From Methanobrevibacter sp. (lineage in GTDB: Archaea; Methanobacteriota; Methanobacteria; Methanobacteriales; Methanobacteriaceae): DNA of 64,000 nucleotides. Shown piece by piece: positions 9,208 to 20,200 of the stretch (position 1 is its first letter; every line of letters begins with the position of its first letter). The translations under genes and the position numbers were made by a program. The stretch spans positions 124,001 through 188,000 of the forward strand of contig JAFRFB010000013.1 in the NCBI GenBank assembly GCA_017434555.1, written 5' to 3'. Below the pieces are notes generated by a model, which made no database searches, was not told the DNA's origin, and worked only from the letters and a program-made list of their open reading frames with translations.

Positions 9208-9885
9208 CATCCTATTAAAAAACATTTTTGAAAATTCAAAAAGTAAATCATAATCCAAAAGCAATTGGAAACATAGAATATGAAAAATTTAATGAATGAT
9301 TTCCCAATAATTTTTCAAAGAATTTACACCAAATATAGAGTCAATATGGTGAAAAAACTATACAAAATATAAACACCTGCTAAAAAAATCCAAATCAATT
9401 CCTTAAAATAATACTTCTTTTTTAGAAATATCACTATAATACATTTAATAAAATAATAAAATAAGTCATATTAAGTTAATTAAGAAAAAAATTAATATTA
9501 ATTATCCATAAGTTAAATTACGCTCAAATTATACATAATGGATTTTGCCAGTATACTATACAAAATATTTAGTACTTTTCGCTTCAGCATAAAATTTAAT
9601 ATCAGTTCATATTAATATTTGTGGAGTCAAAATTTGCATAACTTTAAATACTCTTAATAATATAACTATATCCCATATCTATTTGTAATATTAAAAAATT
9701 ATTTATTATAATTTGGATTTTTGCTGTTTGTAGACATAAACGGTTACTATGCAGTTTTTATCTCTAACGTCTTTTGATAATAATCGAGCTTAGATAAATT
9801 TGCAATTAGATTTATAATGACTATTTAATTAAGCACTTTTCAGTGCGTATTAAAATAAAAAAATAAAGGAAATAATGGTGGAAAA
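9208..9885. other. Intergenic region after the ATPase
   Basis: About 680 bases without a credible gene. It contains an imperfect inverted repeat (caccaaatat at 9328-9337 against atatggtg at 9345-9352) and the second 29-bp repeat at 9551-9579. The promoter region of the L44e operon follows, with a TATA-like tttataatg near 9811 and a small hairpin gcact-tttc-agtgc at 9833-9846. I see no further coding signal. Confidence 0.5.
9551..9579 (+). repeat. 29-bp direct repeat, downstream copy
   Basis: Near-perfect copy of 7489-7517 (28 of 29 bases), again starting with the palindrome GTATACTATAC. It lies about 340 bases after the ATPase stop codon. Same orientation as the first copy, so the pair forms direct repeats around a roughly 2-kb segment. 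Confidence 0.75.
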
Positions 9886-10164
9886 ATGAAAATACCAAAA
9901 GAAAAAAGAACATATTGTCCACATTGTAAAAAACATACAATTCATGAACTCCACACAGCTAAAAAAAGAAAAGCTAGTGAGTTAACTTGGGGACAAAGAC
10001 AATTCAGACGTGTTACTGCTGGTTACAGAGGTTATCCAAGGCCTTTACCTGCTGGAAACAAACCGGTTAAAAAATTAGACTTAAGAGCTAAATGTAAAGA
10101 ATGTGGTAAATCTCACATTAAACAATCTTTCAGAACAGGAAAACCTGAATTTGTAGCAAAATAG
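9886..10164 (+). CDS. rpl44e: Ribosomal protein L44e (eL42)
   Basis: A zinc-ribbon protein of the large ribosomal subunit near the E site. It has 92 aa and shows two Cys pairs, CPHCKKH near the N-terminus and CKECGKS near the C-terminus, with a basic glycine-rich middle ([17 protein letters not shown]). A GGTGG ribosome-binding site lies just before the ATG. It heads the conserved archaeal cluster L44e - S27e - aIF2-alpha - Nop10. Confidence 0.97.
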   Translation: MKIPKEKRTYCPHCKKHTIHELHTAKKRKASELTWGQRQFRRVTAGYRGYPRPLPAGNKPVKKLDLRAKCKECGKSHIKQSFRTGKPEFVAK

Positions 10165-10173
10165 GTGGTTAAC

Positions 10174-10353
10174 ATGGTTAGTAAAGGTAGAGGAAACTTT
10201 TTAAAAGTTAAATGTTTAGATTGTGACAATGAACAAATAATCTTTGATCGTGCAGCTTCTGACGTTAAATGTATTATTTGTGGTAAAACTCTTGTTAAAT
10301 CTCGTGGTGCTAAAGCTAAAATTACAGCACACATCGAAAAAGTTTTAAACTAA
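10174..10353 (+). CDS. rps27e: Ribosomal protein S27e (eS27)
   Basis: Small-subunit zinc-finger protein of 59 aa from the ATG at 10174. A GTG at 10165 could add three residues, but a GGTGG ribosome-binding site lies 4-5 nt before the ATG and the family begins with a sequence like MVSKGRGNFLKV. The zinc ligands are CLDC and CIIC. It is 9 nt downstream of L44e and certainly co-transcribed. Confidence 0.96.
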   Translation: MVSKGRGNFLKVKCLDCDNEQIIFDRAASDVKCIICGKTLVKSRGAKAKITAHIEKVLN

Positions 10354-10418
10354 ATTTTTTAGTTTTTAACTTATTTTTAACTATTTTTTAAATTTTACTT
10401 GTTTTTGGGGTGATTTTC

Positions 10419-11216
10419 ATGGTAAGAAAAAGTCAAGAATGGCCAGATGAAGGGGAACTTATTGTAGGTACTGTTTACAAAGTTCTTAATTATGGTGCAT
10501 TCGCTAAATTAGAAGAATATCCAGGCAAAGAAGCTTTCATTCATATTTCTGAAGTTTCTGCTGGTTGGGTAAAAAATATTAGGGATCACGTTAGAGAAAA
10601 TCAAAAGATTGTATGTCGTGTTCTCAGAGTAAACCCTAAAAAAGGACATGTTGATGCTTCTTTAAAAAGAATCCGTGAAGATCAAAGAACTAAAAAAATC
10701 CAACATTGGAAAATTGAACAGAAAGCAGAAAAATTCTTGGAATTGTCTGCTAAATCCTTAGATAAAGATTTGGATGAAGCTTACGATGAAGTCGGTTACG
10801 AGCTTATGGATATCTTCGGTGATATCTACGGTGCTTTTGAAACCGCTGCTGATGAAGGGGCTGAATCTTTAACTGAAGAAGGAATACCTCAAGATTGGGC
10901 AGATGCTATTACAGAAATAGCTCAGAAAAATATCACCCCTCCTGAAGTTCATATTAACGGTTATGTTGATATAGAAACTTTCGTTCCTAATGGAGTTGAA
11001 ATCATTATCGACGCCCTCAAGGCTGCTGAAGATAATGGTGATGAAGAAGAAGAAATCAAGGTCCAATGTGTAGGTGCTCCAAGATACAGAATCACTGTCA
11101 AATCAACAGATTATTTGCTTGCTGAAAAAGCACTTAAAGCTGCAGCTGACAGATGTATTGCTGTTGTTGAAGAATCTGAAGGAAACGGTTCATTTTTAAG
11201 AGAGTTAGATGATTAG
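10419..11216 (+). CDS. eif2a: Translation initiation factor aIF2 alpha subunit
   Basis: Subunit of the heterotrimeric aIF2 that brings initiator Met-tRNA to the ribosome. The ATG at 10419 is chosen because GGGGTGA lies 5 nt upstream; a GTG at 10410 is part of that signal. It has 265 aa. Residues about 12-85 form an S1/OB fold ([31 protein letters not shown]), followed by a helical domain and a C-terminal alpha-beta domain ending near [14 protein letters not shown]. The acidic stretch EDNGDEEEE is unremarkable for the family. The gene for Nop10 follows after 6 nt. Confidence 0.96.
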   Translation: MVRKSQEWPDEGELIVGTVYKVLNYGAFAKLEEYPGKEAFIHISEVSAGWVKNIRDHVRENQKIVCRVLRVNPKKGHVDASLKRIREDQRTKKIQHWKIEQKAEKFLELSAKSLDKDLDEAYDEVGYELMDIFGDIYGAFETAADEGAESLTEEGIPQDWADAITEIAQKNITPPEVHINGYVDIETFVPNGVEIIIDALKAAEDNGDEEEEIKVQCVGAPRYRITVKSTDYLLAEKALKAAADRCIAVVEESEGNGSFLRELDD

Positions 11217-11222
11217 ATTCTT

Positions 11223-11402
11223 ATGAGTATGAAAATGCATAAATGTCCAGATTGTGGAATTTATACTTTAGAGGATAAATGCCCTAAATGTGAAGGGGAA
11301 CTTAAAGTTATTTATCCTCCAAAATTTTCTATTGAGGATAAATACGGCAAGTATCGTCGTATATTAAAAAAAGAATTAAGGGGTAAAAATGAAAGCCGCT
11401 GA
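11223..11402 (+). CDS. nop10: H/ACA RNP protein Nop10
   Basis: Small zinc-ribbon component of H/ACA ribonucleoproteins that guide pseudouridylation and rRNA processing. The 59-aa frame (MSMKMHKCPDCGIYTLEDKC and onward) has the CPDC and CPKC zinc pairs and the diagnostic PPKFSIEDKYGKYRR segment. Three in-frame ATGs lie within the first 15 nt (11223, 11229, 11235), and the true start among them is uncertain. The end overlaps the next gene by 14 nt. The neighbourhood aIF2-alpha - Nop10 - PAC2 protein is a known archaeal arrangement. Confidence 0.93.
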   Translation: MSMKMHKCPDCGIYTLEDKCPKCEGELKVIYPPKFSIEDKYGKYRRILKKELRGKNESR

Positions 11403-12159
11403 AATTACTATTTTAGAAGAAGTAGAATTAGATAATCCTATTTTTATTGAAGCATTACCTGGTGTTGGTCATGTGGGCAAATTAGTTGCAGATCATATGA
11501 TTGATGAACTTGACGCAACAAAATTTGCTGAAATCTATTCTCCAACCTTCCCGCCACAGGTTTTGGTCGGTGAGGACGGTATGATTGAAAACATGATTAA
11601 TGAGTTATATTATATCCGTGATTTGGGTGAAGAAAATCAGGATGTCATTATAATCGGAGGAAATACCCAATCCTTATCTCCGGACGGCCAGTATATTGTT
11701 TGCAGTGAAATCCTGGAATTTTTAGAACCTTATAACATCTCTAGAATTTTCACCTTAGGTGGAGTGCCTACCGGCCAGCCTATTGAAAATCCAAGAGTTT
11801 TAGGTGCAGCCAGTGATGAAGCTCACATAGAACTTTTAAAAGAAGTCGGCGTTGAGATGAGATCCAACGATGGTGGAATCGTCGGTGCTTCCGGTTTGTT
11901 TTTAGGTCTAGGAATGCGTAAAGGAATATATGGGGCTTGTCTAATGGGTGAAACCCCAGGTTACTTTATTGATGCAGAATCTGCAGAAGGCGTTTTATTG
12001 AAATTAGCTGAATTACTTAATTTCGAAATCAATACAGAAAAACTCGATGAAAGAGCTGAAGAAACTAGACAAATGTTAGCTAAAGCTCAACAAATGGAAC
12101 AGGATTTAATCAATCGTGCTAATGCAGGAAACGCTGATGATTTAAGATATATTGGATAA
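11389..12159 (+). CDS. PAC2 family protein (proteasome assembly chaperone-like)
   Basis: A 256-aa protein of the PAC2/DUF75 family, conserved in archaea and related to eukaryotic proteasome assembly chaperones; the archaeal function is unproven. Recognizable features are LPGVGHVGKLVADHMIDEL at the N-terminus, the glycine-rich strand VIIIGGNTQSLSPDG, the TLGGVPTG motif, and GLFLGLGMRKG with CLMGETPGYFIDAESA. The last 50 residues are a charged helix. Ribosome-binding site AAGGGGT lies before the ATG. The gene overlaps Nop10, so it is part of the same operon. Confidence 0.9.
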   Translation: MKAAEITILEEVELDNPIFIEALPGVGHVGKLVADHMIDELDATKFAEIYSPTFPPQVLVGEDGMIENMINELYYIRDLGEENQDVIIIGGNTQSLSPDGQYIVCSEILEFLEPYNISRIFTLGGVPTGQPIENPRVLGAASDEAHIELLKEVGVEMRSNDGGIVGASGLFLGLGMRKGIYGACLMGETPGYFIDAESAEGVLLKLAELLNFEINTEKLDERAEETRQMLAKAQQMEQDLINRANAGNADDLRYIG

Positions 12160-12181
12160 TTATCCAATTTTTATTTTTTTT

Positions 12182-12712
12182 ATGAACGTTATTGTTATTC
12201 CCGATGGTGCAATGATAATCGTGCCATTAATTGAAAAGAACGGACATACTTATTTGTCTCCAACTAATTTTTCCAAATATAATAATGAAGTCAATTTAAA
12301 CCCTGATTTTAAGGTTAATCTCTCCAGTGAAACTCCGTCAGGCGTTCGGGGAAGAATTTCTCTTTTGATGCCATTGCTTGATAAGGCTGATGCTGCAATT
12401 ATTTTAGGCAGAAGACCGGCCAATTATACTAGAATGTATGATGTTTTAAACGAACTGATTTTATTTTGCGGTAACGGCTGCAATAATGCTCATTCACTTG
12501 CGGTAAGTATTGTAAGTCAAATGGATATCCCCATTTTGAAACTTCGCTATCCAACCAATCGTGAAGAGTTAATTGGTTTGATTTCAAAGGTTAATTTATT
12601 TTTAAAGGATTTTGACCCTTCAATCGTTGATGATTTAAACGCCGATTTAAAAAAGGATAGTGAAAAACTTCCATTAACTGACTTTGAAAAAATTTTTAAT
12701 CAATCAATTTAA
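12182..12712 (+). CDS. Conserved methanogen protein, possibly methanogenesis marker 5
   Basis: A 176-aa soluble protein starting at ATG 12182; a TTG at 12152 would extend it but overlaps the preceding gene. The central PSGVRGRISLLMPLLDKADA and the C-terminal LKLRYPTNREELIGLI resemble the small family called methanogenesis marker protein 5, of unknown function. The identification is from memory of the motif SGVRGR plus the following hydrophobic strand and is tentative. Cys residues in FCGNGCNNAH could bind metal. EndoQ follows 11 nt later. Confidence 0.55.
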   Translation: MNVIVIPDGAMIIVPLIEKNGHTYLSPTNFSKYNNEVNLNPDFKVNLSSETPSGVRGRISLLMPLLDKADAAIILGRRPANYTRMYDVLNELILFCGNGCNNAHSLAVSIVSQMDIPILKLRYPTNREELIGLISKVNLFLKDFDPSIVDDLNADLKKDSEKLPLTDFEKIFNQSI

Positions 12713-12723
12713 TATTAATTATT

Positions 12724-13911
12724 ATGTTGGTCAATGCAGATTTTCATATTCACAGCTGTTTTTCAATGGCATCATCAAAAGATATGCTTATTAATAATAT
12801 TGCTCCTAAGGCCAAACTTAAGGGTTTAAGCCTTTTAGGGACTGGTGATGGGCTTCATCCAAAATGGCTTGATATTATTGAAGAAAATACCGTTAATTCC
12901 GGTGATGGAATCTATTCAACAGATGATGCTGATTTTGTCATAACAACTGAAATTGAAGGCAAAAACAAGATTCACCATTTGATAATCATTCCCGATATCG
13001 ATATTGCACGGGAAATATCAGATAAACTGCCCTCAAAAAATAAGAATGTGGACGGAAGGCCAAAGACTAATTTAAATGGTGCTGAAATTTTAGAGTTGGT
13101 TCGCCAATATGATTGCTTGATCGGTCCGGCTCATGCATTTACTCCATGGACGGGTATGTACAAATCATTTGACAGTATTTATGACTGCTATGAAAAGAAG
13201 GTTGATTTTGTTGAGCTGGGTTTATCTGCCGATACCAATATGGCCGATACGGTTAGTGAACTGAAGGACTTTACATTTTTGTCTAATTCAGATGCACATT
13301 CCCCATGGCCCCACAGATTGGGTCGTGAATTTAATCAAATTGAGCTTCAAGATATTTCATTTTCATCCATCAAACACTCGATTAAACATTCAAAAATTAA
13401 AGCAAACTATGGTCTTGTTCCAAACCTTGGAAAATATCACATGACCGCATGTACCAAATGCTTCAAGTTGGTCGATCCCGAAATTGCCAAGACTAACAAA
13501 ATGAAATGCGGCTGCGGAGGAAGAATTAAAAAGGGTGTTGACTTTAGAATCTCTGAAATTTCTGATTTCGATAAAGCTCATCATCCGGACTTCAGACCTC
13601 CATACGTTCATCTGATGCCTTTGGCTGAACTGATTTCAACTGTTTATGATAAGGGTGTTACAACAAAGACTGTTCAAAACATCTGGCAAAAGTTAATAGA
13701 TGCTTTTGGAAATGAGATTAATGTATTGATCAATTCAGATATTGATGAAATTGAAAAATTTGACTTGAAGGTGTCAAAGGCAATCGAAGCTTTTAGAGAT
13801 AACACCATTGATATCATACCTGGTGGGGGCGGCAAATATGGTGAAATCAAATTTGATTTGCCAAAAATAGAAGAAAAAAAGCCCAAAGTCGTAACTTTGG
13901 ATAATTTTTAA
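12724..13911 (+). CDS. Endonuclease Q (EndoQ)
   Basis: Archaeal DNA repair nuclease that nicks 5' of deaminated bases such as uracil and hypoxanthine. The 395-aa protein has an N-terminal PHP-type metal site (ADFHIHSCFSMASSKDM), further metal ligands in TTEIEGKNKIHHL, GPAHAFTPWTGMYKSF and SNSDAHSPWP, and a zinc-binding insert with Cys pairs CTKC and CGCG around residues 245-265. A C-terminal helical part follows (LAELISTVYDKGV). Length and motif order match the TIGR00375/EndoQ family. It closes the operon just before the tRNA genes. Confidence 0.88.
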   Translation: MLVNADFHIHSCFSMASSKDMLINNIAPKAKLKGLSLLGTGDGLHPKWLDIIEENTVNSGDGIYSTDDADFVITTEIEGKNKIHHLIIIPDIDIAREISDKLPSKNKNVDGRPKTNLNGAEILELVRQYDCLIGPAHAFTPWTGMYKSFDSIYDCYEKKVDFVELGLSADTNMADTVSELKDFTFLSNSDAHSPWPHRLGREFNQIELQDISFSSIKHSIKHSKIKANYGLVPNLGKYHMTACTKCFKLVDPEIAKTNKMKCGCGGRIKKGVDFRISEISDFDKAHHPDFRPPYVHLMPLAELISTVYDKGVTTKTVQNIWQKLIDAFGNEINVLINSDIDEIEKFDLKVSKAIEAFRDNTIDIIPGGGGKYGEIKFDLPKIEEKKPKVVTLDNF

Positions 13912-13912
13912 A

Positions 13913-13986
13913 CGGACTTGGAGGGATTTGAACCCTCGATCTTAAGATTAGGAGTCTTACGCCCTTCCAGACTAGGCTACAAGCCC
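13913..13986 (-). tRNA. tRNA-Arg (CCT)
   Basis: The reverse complement folds into a 74-nt cloverleaf. The acceptor stem GGGCTTG pairs with CAAGTCC (one G-T pair), discriminator G. The anticodon stem TAAGA/TCTTA encloses loop CTCCTAA, giving anticodon CCT, which reads AGG. The T arm is GAGGG-ttcaaat-CCCTC. No CCA is encoded. Confidence 0.95.
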
Positions 13987-14040
13987 ATAAAGTATTTATT
14001 ATTCTGAAAATTTCATTAAAAAAAGTAGTTTTTATGAAAG

Positions 14041-14114
14041 CGGACCCGCCGGGATTTGAACCCGGGGTCTTCGGATTAGAAGTCCGACGCCCTATCCAGC
14101 TAGGCTACGGGCCC
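14041..14114 (-). tRNA. tRNA-Arg (TCT)
   Basis: A 74-nt cloverleaf on the minus strand. The acceptor stem is GGGCCCG/CGGGTCC with discriminator G. The anticodon stem TCGGA/TCCGA encloses CTTCTAA, giving anticodon TCT, which reads AGA. It lies 54 nt from the other tRNA-Arg in the same orientation, so the two AGR-reading arginine tRNAs are paired. No CCA is encoded. Confidence 0.95.
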
Positions 14115-14294
14115 TCATAAATATCATTTAACTATTTTGTTTTTCTTATTATATATAGTTAATTATTTTTGTGCGAAAATTTGGTATCTTTATCTTTTTA
14201 GTTGTCTTTGTTTTTAATTTCTGTTTTGTATGTTAATCTTTCAATTTTTTTTAAAATGTAATATTTTATTAATACATAGAATAAAACTACTAAT

Positions 14295-17200
14295 ATGAAT
14301 GAATTTGAACCAACTTTTTTACCATTTAATAAAAATAAAGATAATGTGGATATTGTTTATGAAAGTGTAACGTTAAATAAACAGTTAATTGATGAATTGT
14401 GTGCTGATAACGATTTTGATTTGATAATTGTGGCAGCAGCATGTATAACATTAACGAAGTATGTCAACTCCACTGAAATTTTCATTGGAGTCAATGATGC
14501 TCTTTTAATGTTCAATGATGAGGATAGGGATAAAACAGTGTCTGATTATATGGATACTGTCCGAAAATATTTAAATCGGCCAAATATCGCTGATGGGGAA
14601 ACTTTTTTCAACATCTATTTCGATGATGCTGATGCTGATGATGAAAGCGTCAATTTATTCGTTGGTGAAAATTCATTAAAAATAAGGTTCGATTCAAACA
14701 AATACACCACTTCCTATATGAGATCATTTTTAAGAAGCATCAATAAGGTCATCACTCAATTCAGCCATCATGGAATTGAAAAGCTTAAAATCAGAGATAT
14801 TGCTCTCAGGAAAGAAGAGCCTGTCCCTAAGTTCAAACTGAAAAGAAATCCCCTAATCAATGAATTGCTTGAAAAACAGGCCAATAAGACTCCTGATAAG
14901 ATTGCTTTAATAAATTGCGGTAAAAAATATACATTTAAAGAGATTAACGATGAGGCAAATAGAATTGCCAATGCATTAATTAAGAGAGGATTCAAGGAAG
15001 GAAGTTCAATTGCATTTCTGCTTGAACGTAATAAAACTCTCATCACAACATTTTTAGGAATTATTAAGGCGGGTTGTGTTGCAATTCCTTTGGATGCTAA
15101 TTTTACTGACGAAAAAATGAGTTACATTAAGGAAAACAGTGATTCGAAATATATCGTCACATATGAGGATATTGAGGATGCAATAAATCCCGATGATTTA
15201 ATAAGTGAAGGGGATGCCAGTTTTCCGGAGGTTGACTTAAAGCCGGATGCCCCTATATTCCTTTTATACACATCAGGATCTACAGGTAAGCCTAAGGGTG
15301 TTATTTCAACTCACTGCGGAATATCTAACTTGACAACCGTCCACATCAAGACAAATTATAAAAAACTACTGTCAATCTCTTCAATTGCCTTTGACATTTC
15401 AGAAGAGGATATTCTGGTTGCTTTGACCAATGACATGGAATTAATATTTGCAAATGATGATGAAATCCAGGATATTGTATTGCTGGCCCGTTTAATTGAA
15501 GATACTGAACCTGAATTCGTTAACCTGACTCCTTCAAGGCTTCTGTCATACCTACAGGTTCCTGAATTCTGCCAGGCACTGAACAGGTTCGTCGGTGTTG
15601 GCTGTGGAGGAGAGCCATTTACAAGGAATGTCTATGATTCAATTAAAAAGAATGCGGATATAGTTGTCTATAACGGTTACGGGCCTTTGGAAACAAGCCT
15701 GACTTCAAATTCAAAAAAGATTATCAATCCTGACTACATTACCAACGGAAAGCCGCTGCTGAATTTTATCACTGATGTTCGTGACATTGACGCTAAATTA
15801 CTGCCTTATGGAGTTATTGGGGAACTCTATATCGGAGGACTTGGTGTCAGTAAAGGTTACTATAAGATGGATGAGAAAACAAAAGAGGTATTTGTCACAA
15901 TCAATGGCGTACCTTATTATAAGTCTGGAGACAATGCTATTCAGCTTCCGTCAAATGAAATAGTCATTAAGGGAAGAATTGACAATCAAATTAAGTTAAG
16001 GGGCCAAAGGGTAGAACCTGAGGAAATCGAACAGGTTATCCTGAAATATGATGATATCAAGAATGTTGTTGTCATGATTCAGGAATTGAACAGCGAAAAG
16101 CATTTGTGCGCATATTTCACTGCCAAGTCAGAAATAGATATCGAAGACTTGAGAAATTACCTGGCCAACATACTTTCGTCATATATGGTTCCGACGTTTT
16201 TTATCCAGCTGGATGAATTTCCCGAAACCACCAGCGGTAAAATTGATAGAAAACGTTTCCCTAAACCAAAATTCGAAACAGAAAATGTAAATCCTGCAAA
16301 TGATTTCGAAAAAACTCTGTATGATTTCTGCTGTGATATTCTGGACTTCAGGGATTTTGGTGTTACGGATAATCTGTTTAAATTGGGGTTTACATCTTTA
16401 ACGTTGATGAAACTGAATTCGGACATCTACCATAAGTTCGATGTATTGCTGAAGCACACTGATTTGATGGATCATCCTACAATAAGGGAAATTTCATCAT
16501 TACTGGAAAATAACTCTCCAGTCAGTGAAATAGAAAAAATTAAACCTGTAAGCTCCAATAAGTATCCAATGTCCTCCCAACAGAAGAGATTATATGTTCT
16601 TTATCGTAAAGATCCGACTTTAACCAACTACAATCTGCCGAATCTTCGCAAATTCAAAAAGCCTGTGGATGTTGACCGGCTGGAAAATGCAATCAACAAA
16701 GTGATTGCCATTGAGGAGATACTCAGAACCTCATTGCATGTGGAAAATGGAGAATACATCCAAAAAATCCATGAAAGAAGAGACATTAAGGTAGATTTTG
16801 TTAAACTGGATGATGATGCAGATATTGATGAAGTGCTCTACAGTTATGTTTGCCCGTTTAATCTTGAAGATGAACCTCTCCTTAGAATAAAGGTTCTGGA
16901 ATACAAAGGGGAATGTTATGTATTCAGGGATATGCACCATATTCTGGGAGACCAAATCAGTAATGACATATTGTACAATAAAATCAGGGACGCTTATTAT
17001 GGCAGGCCAATCTATCCGGAAAGAATCCAATATAAGGACTATACATTCTGGGTTAAAAAACAACAGGCTATTGAAGCTGATTACTGGAAAAACAAAGTGG
17101 TTTCAGATACGGGAAGCATGATTTATGCTGATTTCAACAGGCCGTTGGTTCAGACTTTCAATGGTGAGAAAATATCTTACAGTCTTGATAAAAAAGCCAT

Positions 17201-20200
17201 AGAAAAGCTTGCCATGGACAACAACACGACCATTTACAAGTTGCTCCTTTCCCAGTTTGTAATATTGCTCCATAAATACACCAATGAGGATAATGTGCAG
17301 ATTGGGACTGTAACAAGCGGAAGAACCCATCCTGATGTTCAAAGTACTATGGGAATGTTTGTAAATACTTTGCCGTTCATTCAGTCAGTATCCAGCGAAG
17401 ATACCTTAAAGGAAACTCTAATTAAAACTGAAGATGAATTATCAAGCTTATTTGCCAATCAGAATTATACGATAGACCAGATTATTGCAGACCATAATGT
17501 ATCAACAAGCAGTTCCCACAATCCATTGTTCAATATTGTATTCCTGCAGAATACTGCTGATGGATTTGAAAACGAAGTGGAATGGGACGAATCCAAATTC
17601 GATTTGACATGTAAATTAAAGAACAGTGAATCTGACCTGACAATTGAATTTGATTACAATAAGGACATTTATGCTTTCGATAAGATAAACGAAGTATTAG
17701 AACATTTTATCTATTTAATCGACAACATTGATGGAAATATAGATAAAAAAGTAAAGGATATAAAAATATTGTCTCCTGCACATGAAGAAATGATAATGAA
17801 AATGGCAGGTTTCAACAGGGATGTCATACATGAACCTATAGTCGTTTCATTTAAAAAGCAAGTGGAAAAATATCCTGAAAAAGTCATTTTGTCCAATGAC
17901 GAGGCCTCCTTTACCTACACAGACCTGAACTTAAGGACTAACAGTCTTGCGAATTACCTGAAAGATAAGTGTGGTGTTAAAAAACAGGACAATATCGTAC
18001 TGATTGCCAACCGTAGCATAGAATCAGTTGTGGGGCTCTTGAGTATTATTAAATTAAATGCCGTTTATGTTCCGGTCAGCCCATTTTCTCCTAAAGAAAG
18101 GATAAATCATATTATCGAACAGGTCAATGCAAAGGTAATTCTCACCAACATTGAACTGGATGTGGAGGATGTCGATATTGTTAATATGGAGCAGGAATCC
18201 ATATATGATTACGATAATGGCGATATTGAATCAACTCATGATGATTATTTATGCATACTACACACTTCCGGTACCACAGGGGTTCCTAAAGGGGTTCAGA
18301 TTACCCATTGGAACATGGAAAACTTCCTGGTCACTGCCGAAGACAGGTTCGGAGGCAAGGGCTGTGAAGTCTTTTATCATACAACCAATATTGGCTTTGA
18401 CACATCATTGTTTGAAGTGCTCTTCCCTTTATTGTATGGAATGCATCTCTATGTTATTAATGAAAACTATGACTTTACAAAAATCCCTGAAAACATTATA
18501 AGGCAAAAATCAATGCTGAACATTGTTCCAGCCAAATTAAAGATGTTTTTAGGTCTTGTTAACTTTGACAGGGTAATGAAAAGTATGGGCCAGTTAATAC
18601 TCATCGGTGAGATTTTGACTGAGAACTTCGTAAAGGAACTTCGCCAGAATTATCATCCAATTATGTATAACGCTTACGGGCCTTGTGAAGCAACAGTATT
18701 TGTCAGTCTTAAGGAAATACCTCCTTCAGATGAAGTAACTATTGGAAAAGCCAACGTCAATACTCAGATTTATATCTTAAATAATGAAAGGCAGTTGTCT
18801 CCAATAGGCATTCCTGGAGAACTTTGCATTGGTGGAAAACAGGTATCTGATGGATATCTTAAAAAACCTGACCGGACAGACAAAGTGTTCATCGACAATC
18901 CCTTTGGTGAAGGCAAACTGTACTGTACGGGAGATTTGGCATTTCTCGGAAAGGATGGGGACGTACATTTCCTTGGAAGAATAGACTCACAGATTAAACT
19001 TAACGGTCAGAGAGTGGAAGTTGATGAGGTCAACAAGCAGATTGAAAAAAATAAAGACATCAATCATGCAGTAACCATACCTAATCCAAACAAGACGCAA
19101 TTGTACTCTTACATAGTCTCCGATAAGATTATTGATATAGACAAATTGCTGAATGATTTGGAACTTTCCCTGATTTCATACATGATTCCGGCATCAATAA
19201 TGCAGGTTGACTATATTCCAATTAACAGTAACGGAAAAATCGATACTAAAAAATTGCCGATGCCTAAAGTGAGCAAAAATAAATATAGGCCTCCTAGCAA
19301 TGACATTGAAAGGTCAATAGTTAAAATCTGGGAGGATGTCTTGGATGTCAGGCGTATTGGAATTAACGATAATTTCTATCATCTGGGCGGAGATTCGATT
19401 AAAGCTATCCGTATTGTTTCATTGCTTCAAAATGAGGGTATCATTTGCAATCCAAAAGATATGTTAAACTATAAAACTCCTTATTTAATAGCTAAAAATG
19501 TTAAGGACGTGGATGAGATTTCCTATCCTGCTGTTGAAGGCAAAGTGGATTTCCTTCCTATTCAGAAATATTACTTTGATGAGATTAAGAGAAACAATTA
19601 CACTCAGGAGTTCATCCTTGAATCTAAAAGCGATCTGGATATCAATATTCTGCAGAAGGCTTTTGACGAATTGACGAATGTTCATGATATGATGAGAGCA
19701 TCATTTAAAATGGAAAATGGAGGGCCCGTACAGGAAATATTGCCGTTGGACTCAAGAATTTGTGAAATAAATGAAATTAAAATTTCCGGCGATTTTGATG
19801 AATGCATTGAAAAGATTATTCTCGATGGAAATGACTCTCTTGATGTTTTCGATAGGCTGATGGATGTTAGTCTCACCCGCCATGAAGGTAAATCATATCT
19901 TGTATTTGTTGTTCACCATTTAATCATTGACGGAATCAGCTGGTCAGTATTGTTGGATGATTTAACCTATATCTACAATCAATTGATTATGGGTAGGGAA
20001 ATTGGCATTATCAGACCTTATCCTTATAAGTCATGGGTGAGGGATGTCAGGAATTTTGTAGAAGATATTTCAGATGATGAAAAGCAGCATTGGATTGAAT
20101 TGAATGGATTATTGGACGATTCAGAAATAGGGGGTAAATTTAAACGCTTTAACTTTAATATAAATGATGTCAGCTATGATTCGGATAATTCTTTAATGTT

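Noticed and set aside
13913-14114. The tRNA-Arg pair as an attachment site for an island containing the NRPS.
   Set aside because: No duplicated tRNA 3' end was found on the far side of the NRPS or transporter in this window.
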